A DNA stretch of 11,473 nucleotides from Saccharospirillum sp035704555. Lineage in GTDB: Bacteria; Pseudomonadota; Gammaproteobacteria; Pseudomonadales; Natronospirillaceae. Below the pieces are notes generated by a model. It saw nothing but the letters and a program-made list of their open reading frames with translations. It had not been told where the DNA came from and made no database searches. This document shows, piece after piece, positions 1-6,241 of this stretch (positions are counted from its first letter, which is position 1; the number at the start of each line of letters is the position of its first letter). Made by a program: the position numbers and the translations under genes. Where the stretch lies: NCBI GenBank assembly GCA_035704555.1, contig DASSWT010000144.1, positions 1-11,473 of the forward strand, read 5' to 3'.

Positions 1-2
1 TA

Positions 3-1172
3 ATCGTTGCAAGCCTGGGGCGGCGCCGAAATGACGCCGGAGAACGGGATTCGGTTGCCGAGTCAATTCAGATCCATAAAGACCGGCTGAAGGCACTCGA
101 CGAAGAACACCAGCGTGGTGACCTCGAAGACACCGATTACCAGCAATTCAAGGCGGAAACCGAGCGGGCTTTGCTGGAAGATACACGCAAAGCCGGAGAT
201 ACCGCCCCTGGCAGAGCGGTACCCGGGCTGGTAGTGGTCGCCACGGGTCTGGTGATCAGCGTTGCTGCCTGGGGGCTCTATGCCTATTGGGGCGCTGCGG
301 ACGCCGTGGCGGTGCGGCAAGACTTTATTGCACTGGCAACCGACCCGGACCCGAGCGAAGCCCAGCTGATGGAGACGCTCGATGGATATGAAGCCCTGCT
401 GCAAAGCCAGCCTGAGGATATGGAAGGCTGGTTCCGCCTGGCCAATATGCAGATGGAACTGGGGCAATACAGCCGGGCTCAGCCCACCCTGGAACGGGTT
501 CTGGCGCTGCTGCGGGACGGCGCCCGCAATGCCGAAGATGAATCGATGATTCTGGCCTACCTGGGGCAAACGCTGTGGGCCCAGGAGCAAGCCGAACCAG
601 CTCTGGCGCGCTTCCGCGAAGCGCTGGAATACAACGCCCAAAACACCCTGGCACTCGGCTTTGCCGGGCGTCTGACCTTCGAGCTGGAAGAATACCGCAA
701 TTCCATCGATTACTGGACACGGCTCAAACGGCTGGCCGGTGACGAGGCCGATACCCGCCTGATCGACGAATTTATCAGCCGTTCCCGGGCGGCTCTGGCA
801 GAGCAGGGCATCGACTACGAAGCCGATCTGGGTCCCAGCATTCAAGTGAACCTAACCTTGCCGGCGGCCTGGGAAGGGCTTCCGGAAAGCGCCGTCCTGT
901 TTGTGTTCGCGCGGCCCGTCGACAGCCGCATGCCACTGGTGGTCAAGCGCTTGCCGGTAACCGGACGCGAGCTGACTGTGGTGTTAACCGATGCCGACGC
1001 CATGGGCGGCATGGGCGGGTTGAGCGGCCAGGAAGAGGTCTCGGTTTCGGCGCGGGTCTCCTTCGAGGGCGTTGCAGAACCCGCCGCAGGCGACTGGGTG
1101 GCCAATGATGTGACGCTGGATCTGGCCGACAACAACTCGATCACCGTCAACCTGAGCGTGCAGCAACCCTGA
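3..1172 (+). CDS. ccmI: Cytochrome c maturation protein CcmI (5'-truncated by window edge)
   Basis: CcmI is the membrane-bound, TPR-containing chaperone that holds apocytochrome c for haem attachment in the System I (Ccm) pathway. The frame is open from base 3 with no start, so the gene begins upstream; 389 residues are visible. They start with the end of a first membrane helix and a cytoplasmic loop carrying the family signature (HKDRLKALDEEHQRGDLED, then ERALLED). A second membrane helix lies at about residues 76-97 of the visible part (LVVVATGLVISVAAWGLYAY). TPR-like helices follow (PEDMEGWFRLANMQMELGQY; LGQTLWAQEQAEPALARF), then a periplasmic C-terminal domain with the CcmI pattern LFVFARPVDSRMPLVVKRLP. 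A TTG at 171 could be mistaken for a start, but conserved sequence continues upstream of it. The rest of a ccm operon probably lies to the left (inference). A hairpin overlapping the stop codon probably ends transcription. Confidence 0.92.
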   Translation: MVASLGRRRNDAGERDSVAESIQIHKDRLKALDEEHQRGDLEDTDYQQFKAETERALLEDTRKAGDTAPGRAVPGLVVVATGLVISVAAWGLYAYWGAADAVAVRQDFIALATDPDPSEAQLMETLDGYEALLQSQPEDMEGWFRLANMQMELGQYSRAQPTLERVLALLRDGARNAEDESMILAYLGQTLWAQEQAEPALARFREALEYNAQNTLALGFAGRLTFELEEYRNSIDYWTRLKRLAGDEADTRLIDEFISRSRAALAEQGIDYEADLGPSIQVNLTLPAAWEGLPESAVLFVFARPVDSRMPLVVKRLPVTGRELTVVLTDADAMGGMGGLSGQEEVSVSARVSFEGVAEPAAGDWVANDVTLDLADNNSITVNLSVQQP

Positions 1173-1206
1173 GCAAAGCTCAGACCGGGCGCTCAGGGTG
1201 ATTTTC
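1166..1206 (+). terminator. Probable intrinsic terminator of ccmI
   Basis: ACCCTGAGC (1166-1174) and GCTCAGGGT (1191-1199) are a perfect 9-bp inverted repeat, followed by GATTTTC. The left arm contains the ccmI TGA stop codon (1170-1172). A smaller hairpin, TGAGC-AAA-GCTCA (1170-1182), uses the same left-arm bases, so the two folds exclude each other. The T-tract has only four T, which makes the terminator call moderate. Placement directly at the gene end supports it. Confidence 0.5.
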
Positions 1207-1226
1207 AGGTGACCGGGATCACATTT
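1205..1226 (+). promoter_or_regulatory. Candidate CRP/Vfr-type binding site upstream of smc
   Basis: The palindrome GGTGA-CCGGGA-TCACA (1208-1223) with a following TTT matches the 22-bp CRP consensus at 16 positions. The right half (GATCACATTT) is perfect and the left half has one mismatch in TGTGA. It lies about 100 bases upstream of the possible smc transcription start and just past the ccmI terminator. The match is seen in the sequence; binding, and which CRP-family protein would bind, are inference. One such match could arise by chance. Confidence 0.35.
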
Positions 1227-1280
1227 CCAGCCTAAATCTAAGTCCTTGATCTGGCACTAAAAATCGCCGTCGGGAGACGG

Positions 1281-1309
1281 TTTCAACCGGCCGCGATTGA
1301 CGCTAGAAT
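1281..1309 (+). promoter_or_regulatory. Possible sigma-70 promoter for smc-zipA-ligA
   Basis: TAGAAT (1304-1309) matches the -10 consensus at 5 of 6 positions. TTTCAA (1281-1286) sits 17 bases upstream as a poor -35 (3 of 6). Transcription would start near 1315-1317, so the whole inverted-repeat element at 1321-1451 would be transcribed into a leader of about 200 nt. The weak -35 would fit an activated promoter, and a CRP-like palindrome lies upstream. This is a consensus match only. Confidence 0.3.
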
Positions 1310-1320
1310 CGAACCTATTA

Positions 1321-1451
1321 ACTCAAGTTTCGGAGTTCGGTTGTCTATTGGTGCCATGAGTCCGTGTCAGGTACCCCCGGTACCTGACACTCAATTGGTT
1401 GCCAGCTGTGAAACTCAGGCAGCCAACCGCCCCGAACTCCGAAACTTGAGT
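1321..1451. repeat. 131-bp nested inverted-repeat element in the smc leader (MITE/REP-like)
   Basis: The outer arms are a perfect 20-bp inverted repeat: ACTCAAGTTTCGGAGTTCGG (1321-1340) against its complement at 1432-1451. Similarity between the two sides continues inward with gaps (GGTTG-CT-GCC-TGAGT). At the centre is a perfect 12-bp hairpin, GTGTCAGGTACC / GGTACCTGACAC, with a CCC loop (1364-1390). A further 9-bp stem with one G-T pair joins 1395-1403 and 1418-1426 inside the right half. No ORF fits inside, and no clear target-site duplication flanks it. The arm motif recurs once, as a single copy, at 9317-9335. A miniature mobile element or REP-type palindrome is likely; a regulatory leader structure is the alternative. 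Confidence 0.8.
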
Positions 1452-1466
1452 AGTCATTCGATCGTG

Positions 1467-1489
1467 GGGCCTGGCATGATGCCGGGCCC
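1467..1489 (+). promoter_or_regulatory. GC-rich hairpin just upstream of the smc start
   Basis: GGGCCTGGCAT pairs with ATGCCGGGCCC around a single G: 11 potential pairs, one of them G-T, the innermost needed as loop. It ends 25 bases before the smc ATG and has no T-tract after it, so it does not look like a terminator. No convincing Shine-Dalgarno sequence lies between it and the ATG. A role in smc translation or mRNA stability is possible but is inference. Confidence 0.45.
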
Positions 1490-1514
1490 GCCAGCCCTGG
1501 ACTGACATCGCCCT

Positions 1515-4500
1515 ATGCGGTTGAAAAGTATAAAAATGGCCGGGTTCAAATCCTTTGTCGACCCGACCACCATTCCGTTTCCGACGAATCTGTCGGCCAT
1601 TGTTGGCCCGAACGGCTGTGGTAAATCCAATACCATCGATGCGGTGCGCTGGGTAATGGGCGAGTCGTCCGCCAAGCACCTGCGTGGCGAGTCGATGACG
1701 GATGTTATCTTTAACGGCAGTAACGCCCGCAAACCGGTTGGTCAGTGCTCGGTCGAGCTGGTGTTTGATAATTCAGACCACTCCCTGAAGGGCGAGTACG
1801 CGGCTTTCAACGAAATCGCCATTCGCCGCCGGGTAACCCGGGATGGCCAGTCGACTTATTTCCTGAACGGTACCAAATGCCGTCGTAAAGACGTGACCGA
1901 CCTGTTTCTCGGTACCGGTCTTGGCGCGCGTAGCTACGCCATCATTGAGCAGGGCATGATTTCGCGGCTGATCGAAGCCAAGCCCGAAGACCTGCGCAAC
2001 ACCATCGAGGAAGCAGCGGGCATTTCCCGCTACAAGGAGCGCCGCCGGGAAACTGAAAACCGGATGCGCCGCACCCGCGAAAACCTGGAACGCCTGACCG
2101 ACATCCGCGAAGAGCTGGAGCGTCAGCTGCAGCACCTGCATCGCCAGGCGCAATCCGCCGAAAAGTACAAAGAGTTCAAACAGGAAGAGCGCACCACCCG
2201 GGCTCAATTGGCCGCCTTGCGCTGGCAGGGGCTCGACCGGGAAGTGTCCGAGCAGGACATGCGCATTGCCGAGTTTGAAACCCGCTACGAAAGCTTCGTT
2301 ACCGAACAGCGCCGCATCGATGCCGACATTGAAGCGCTGCGCGAAGCGCACCACACGGCGACCGAGGCTTTCAACGATGTTCAGGCCCAGTATTACCAGC
2401 TCGGGAACGAAATCGCGCGCTTTGAACAGACCATGCAGCACCGTCAGGAGCAGAGCCACCAGCTGGTTCAGGATATTCAGGACGCCGAGCGCACGCTGCA
2501 GGAGGCCACTCAGGCCAGCCAGTCCGACAGCGACCGGGTAGAGGAAGCCCGGGAAACGCTGGAGATGTTGGCCCCCGAGCTTGAGGCTGCCGAAGAGCAG
2601 GTGATGCTGGCCGCCGATGAGCTGGCCGATTTGGAACAGCGCCAGCAGGACTGGCAGAGCCGTTGGGATCAGTTCAACCAGAATGCCCAGGGCCCGAAAC
2701 GCCAGGCCGAAGTCGCCCAGTCTCGCATTCAGCATCTGGAGCGGGTGATCGAACAGTTGCATCGCCGTCAGGAAACCCTGTACCGCGAGCGTGACCAGTT
2801 GGCCGCCGATCCGGACGCCGAGAACCTCGAAGCCCTGATCGACCAGACCGAAGAGCTGGAAATGCGCGCCGAGCAATTCCAGACGCGTATGGACGAACTG
2901 GCCGAGCAGCAGCAACGCAGCCGCGAACAGGCGGAGACCAAGCGCCGCGAGCACGATACTGTGCGCCAGCAACTGCAGCAAAAGCAGGGCCGTCAGGCCA
3001 CATTGCAGGCGCTGATCAAAGCCGCCATGGGCGATGAAGCCCAGGGTGTGCGCGACTGGCTGGCCAGCAACCAGCTGCGTGAAGCGCGCCGTCTGGCTCA
3101 GGAGCTGAGTGTTGAGACGGGCTGGGAAGCGGCGGTCGAAGCCGTGCTGGGCGATCGCCTGCAAGCCATTGCCATTGATTCGCTCGACTCGGTCAGTGGT
3201 GCAGTCAGCCGGTTTCAGGATGGCACCCTGACGTTGTTGTCGAATGAACGCGCCAACAACGCTGGCAGTAACGACCAGTCGCTGCTGAGCAAAGTGCACT
3301 GCGACCGTGACCTCTCGCCCTGGCTCGCCCCGGTGTATACCGCGAATAGCCTGGAAGAAGCGCTGTCCCGTCGTGACAGTTTGGCCCCGCATGAAAGCCT
3401 GATCACTCCGGATGGCGTCTGGATCAGCCATAACTGGCTGCGCATCCGGCGCGGCGAGGGTGGCTCCGACGGCCTGCTCAGTCAGCAGCAGGAGCTGGAA
3501 TCCCTGGTAGAAGAACTCGATGAACTCGAAGCCGTCGAGGAAGACCTCGACGTCAGCCTGAACATGGCGCTGATGCAGCAGAAATCCATTGAAGAAGAAC
3601 GCGAACAGGTCCAGCGCGACAACCAGCAGCTGTCCCGCCAGTTGGCAGAAGCCAAATCGGAACTCAGTGGCCGCCGCGTACAGGCCGAGCAAATGCGCGA
3701 GCGCCGGGCCCGCCTGAACGAAGACATTCAGGAAGTTGAAGCCCAGATGGCCGCCGAGCGCGAAACTCTGGCCATGGACCGTGAAGAGCTGCAACAGTCG
3801 CTGGATGCGATGGAAGAGGATGTGGACGAACGTGAAGCCCTGATGGCCGAGCGCGAGGATCACCGCATCACCCTTGAGGAAAAACGGGACCGCGTGCGCC
3901 AGGCACGGGATGCCCAGCATCAGTTGCAATTAAAGCAGCAGACATTACAGACTGAGGTGAGTTCACTGACCGGCGCACTGGAACGCGCAGCCCAGCAGAA
4001 AGAGCGCGCCCAGGAACGGCTGGAACGCCTGAAATCACAAATGGACGACCGCCAGGACCCGCTGGACGATCTGCGTGAAACGCTGGAGATCAAACTCGAA
4101 GCACGGCTCGAACTGGAAGAGTCGCTTCAGGAAAAACGCTCGGCAATGGAAAGCTCGGACGCCGAAATGCGCTCGCTGGAACAACAGCGCGTGGTTGCCG
4201 ATCAGCAGGCCATGGCGGTGCGTACCGAGCTTGAACAACACAAGATGGCGGCCCAGACTCAGATTACGCGTCGGGCGACTTTGGCCGAACAACTGGCCGA
4301 GCAGCAGTTTGATCTCGATACCGTGATTGCCAACTTGCCCGAAAACGCCAACGAAGCGGAATGGGAAGAGGGGCTTGAGCGACTGACCGCCAAAATTCAG
4401 CGCCTGGGGCCGATCAACCTGGCGGCGATTGAAGAGTACCAGACGCAAAGTGAGCGTAAACGTTACCTGGATGAGCAGGATCAGGACTTGCAGCGAGCGC

Positions 4501-5018
4501 TGGAGACACTGGAGAATGCCATTCGCAAGATCGATCGTGAAACCCGGACCCGGTTCAAAGAGACGTTTGATCGGGTGAACCAGGGGTTGCAGGAGCTGTT
4601 TCCCAAGGTATTCGGTGGCGGCCATGCGTATCTGGAGCTGACCGGCGACGACCTGCTGGATACCGGTGTGGCCATTATGGCCAGGCCACCGGGCAAGCGG
4701 AACAGTACCATTCATTTGTTGTCCGGGGGTGAGAAGGCGCTGACTGCCATTGCCCTGGTGTTCAGTATTTTCCGGCTGAATCCGGCACCGTTCTGTATGC
4801 TGGATGAAGTCGACGCGCCGTTGGATGATGCCAACGTCGGACGCTATGCAAAATTGGTGGAGGCCATGGCCGAACACGTACAGTTTATCTACATCACCCA
4901 CAACAAGATTGCGATGGAAATGGCGCACCAGCTGATGGGTGTGACCATGAACGAGCCGGGCGTCTCACGCCTGGTATCTGTGAATGTCGAGGAGGCTGCC
5001 GAACTGGCAGCCTTGTAA
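1515..5018 (+). CDS. smc: Chromosome segregation ATPase SMC
   Basis: SMC forms the ring-shaped condensin (normally with ScpA and ScpB) that compacts and helps segregate the nucleoid. The 1167-residue length is typical. Walker A GPNGCGKS is at residues 31-38. The N-terminal head includes LFLGTGLGARSYAIIEQGMI and EEAAGISRYKERRRETENR. A long coiled coil covers about 165-505, the hinge about 510-650, and the returning coiled coil about 655-1000, with RLGPINLAAIEEY near 965. The ABC signature LLSGGEK is at 1068-1074, and Walker B plus catalytic Glu (FCMLDEVDAP) at 1093-1102 with D1097 and E1098. All motifs are intact. The ATG at 1515 gives the family-typical N-terminus MRLKSIKMAGFKSF, although no good Shine-Dalgarno precedes it. 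It is the first gene of a run with zipA 14 bases downstream. SMC here takes the place of the enterobacterial MukB. Confidence 0.98.
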   Translation: MRLKSIKMAGFKSFVDPTTIPFPTNLSAIVGPNGCGKSNTIDAVRWVMGESSAKHLRGESMTDVIFNGSNARKPVGQCSVELVFDNSDHSLKGEYAAFNEIAIRRRVTRDGQSTYFLNGTKCRRKDVTDLFLGTGLGARSYAIIEQGMISRLIEAKPEDLRNTIEEAAGISRYKERRRETENRMRRTRENLERLTDIREELERQLQHLHRQAQSAEKYKEFKQEERTTRAQLAALRWQGLDREVSEQDMRIAEFETRYESFVTEQRRIDADIEALREAHHTATEAFNDVQAQYYQLGNEIARFEQTMQHRQEQSHQLVQDIQDAERTLQEATQASQSDSDRVEEARETLEMLAPELEAAEEQVMLAADELADLEQRQQDWQSRWDQFNQNAQGPKRQAEVAQSRIQHLERVIEQLHRRQETLYRERDQLAADPDAENLEALIDQTEELEMRAEQFQTRMDELAEQQQRSREQAETKRREHDTVRQQLQQKQGRQATLQALIKAAMGDEAQGVRDWLASNQLREARRLAQELSVETGWEAAVEAVLGDRLQAIAIDSLDSVSGAVSRFQDGTLTLLSNERANNAGSNDQSLLSKVHCDRDLSPWLAPVYTANSLEEALSRRDSLAPHESLITPDGVWISHNWLRIRRGEGGSDGLLSQQQELESLVEELDELEAVEEDLDVSLNMALMQQKSIEEEREQVQRDNQQLSRQLAEAKSELSGRRVQAEQMRERRARLNEDIQEVEAQMAAERETLAMDREELQQSLDAMEEDVDEREALMAEREDHRITLEEKRDRVRQARDAQHQLQLKQQTLQTEVSSLTGALERAAQQKERAQERLERLKSQMDDRQDPLDDLRETLEIKLEARLELEESLQEKRSAMESSDAEMRSLEQQRVVADQQAMAVRTELEQHKMAAQTQITRRATLAEQLAEQQFDLDTVIANLPENANEAEWEEGLERLTAKIQRLGPINLAAIEEYQTQSERKRYLDEQDQDLQRALETLENAIRKIDRETRTRFKETFDRVNQGLQELFPKVFGGGHAYLELTGDDLLDTGVAIMARPPGKRNSTIHLLSGGEKALTAIALVFSIFRLNPAPFCMLDEVDAPLDDANVGRYAKLVEAMAEHVQFIYITHNKIAMEMAHQLMGVTMNEPGVSRLVSVNVEEAAELAAL

Positions 5019-5032
5019 GCGGGGACAGGCGA

Positions 5033-6241
5033 ATGGAATTGCGTGAAGTACTGATCATTCTGGGCGTCGTGCTGATTGCCGTAATCGTCTGGGACGGGCT
5101 GCGCCGCATGGCACTGCGCAAACCCAAGGCCCGCCGACCAATAACGGACCTGGGGCCAGACCCGGAAGAGGAAAAGAAAAAAGCGGAACTGGCGCGTGAA
5201 CTGCCAAACGGCGGCGCGCGCGTGCGTGACATGACCGAACAGGAGCGCGAGGTCATCAGTTCAAAGCTAAATCTTCGGGAAAGGGTGCCAATGCTGATGG
5301 ATTCGGTGGATGCCGAACCCGAACCGCAAGCTGACGCAGCGCCAGCGGCCAGCCAACGGGCTGAGCAGCAACCTCTGGATTTCGACCGGGAACCCGATCC
5401 GCAAGAACGTGCTGAAACCCGCCCTGAGGCCAAAGCACCCAAGGCAGCTGCTGCCGATCACGACGATTCGCACCGGCCCATCTCGGCAAAAGACGAGGTC
5501 GAGCCGTGGGACAGCAGCTGGCATTTCAGCGCTGTCGATGATGAAGACGATCCCGACCGGGATGTGGCGGCACATGCCGAGCACGATGCTGTGGCAGAAA
5601 GCCCGGTTGACGAGATCGACGAACCCCCTTACGACAACAGGAGTCGCGAAACAGCGCATCAGACCCGTGACGAGGAAGACGAGGCTGATATCTACAGGCA
5701 GCCTGAACCGGCTGAGCCCAGTGAAGACGCCTTTGATGAAGACCCGGAGCCCGGTCAGGCCGCGACAACACGGGAACCGCAGCAGGAACCCGAATACAAG
5801 GAAGACAACCGTCCGGTCGAAGAACTGGTGATCATGCACGTCATGGCGCGCGATAAGGGTGAGATAGCGGGCGGCGACCTGCTGGAATTGCTGTTGCGGG
5901 CCGGTCTGCGTTTTGGCCCGCTGGATATTTTCCATTACCGCAACCCTCAGGGTCAGATGGAGTTCAGCCTGGCCAACTGCGTACAACCGGGCACCCTGAA
6001 TCCGGATGCCATGGATCAGATGACCACCCCGGGTGTCACGCTGTTTATGCAGCTGCCGCTGCGTGCCGACATGATGACCTCGTTCGATCACATGTATGAA
6101 ATGGCGGTTTACCTCAGCAAGAACCTGGATGCGGATCTGCTCGATGAAGAGCACAGTACGGTCACGCCGCAACGGGTCGAACATTACCGCGAACGGCTGC
6201 GCAATTTTGCCCGGTCGCAACTGATTCAGGCCCATGAATGA
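5033..6241 (+). CDS. zipA: Cell division protein ZipA
   Basis: ZipA anchors FtsZ filaments to the inner membrane at the division septum. The 402-residue protein starts with a membrane helix with the N-terminus outside (residues about 5-20, REVLIILGVVLIAVIVW). A basic cytoplasmic stretch (RRMALRKPKARR) follows, then a long, low-complexity, strongly acidic linker (about 40-260; for example DDEDDPDRD and DEEDEAD). The C-terminal FtsZ-binding domain begins near residue 262 (VEELVIMHVMARDKGEIAG) and includes GLRFGPLDIFHY, FSLANCVQPGTL and PGVTLFMQLP. A hydrophobic island, LNLRERVPMLMDSVD (79-93), breaks the polar linker. GGGGA at 5021-5025 serves as ribosome-binding site. The gene follows smc by 14 bases and its end overlaps ligA by 8 bases, so all three are probably co-transcribed. 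Confidence 0.96.
   Translation: MELREVLIILGVVLIAVIVWDGLRRMALRKPKARRPITDLGPDPEEEKKKAELARELPNGGARVRDMTEQEREVISSKLNLRERVPMLMDSVDAEPEPQADAAPAASQRAEQQPLDFDREPDPQERAETRPEAKAPKAAAADHDDSHRPISAKDEVEPWDSSWHFSAVDDEDDPDRDVAAHAEHDAVAESPVDEIDEPPYDNRSRETAHQTRDEEDEADIYRQPEPAEPSEDAFDEDPEPGQAATTREPQQEPEYKEDNRPVEELVIMHVMARDKGEIAGGDLLELLLRAGLRFGPLDIFHYRNPQGQMEFSLANCVQPGTLNPDAMDQMTTPGVTLFMQLPLRADMMTSFDHMYEMAVYLSKNLDADLLDEEHSTVTPQRVEHYRERLRNFARSQLIQAHE

Noticed and set aside
63..845. 260-codon minus-strand frame over ccmI
   Set aside because: Antisense to a recognisable CcmI; no coherent domain, signal or ribosome-binding site.
1252..1268. Sigma-54-like sequence TGGCACTAAAAATCGCC upstream of smc
   Set aside because: The GG and GC elements are one base too far apart and TTGC is not preserved.
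1322..1349. TCAAGTTT resembling a sigma-28 (FliA) -35 box
   Set aside because: The sequence at the expected -10 (GTCTATTG) matches GCCGATAA at only half the positions, and smc is not a flagellar gene.
1773..3929. 718-codon open frame on the minus strand inside smc
   Set aside because: It lies wholly antisense to smc. Its Leu/Gln/Phe/Ala-rich translation is what reversed coiled-coil codons give, with no domain or ribosome-binding site.
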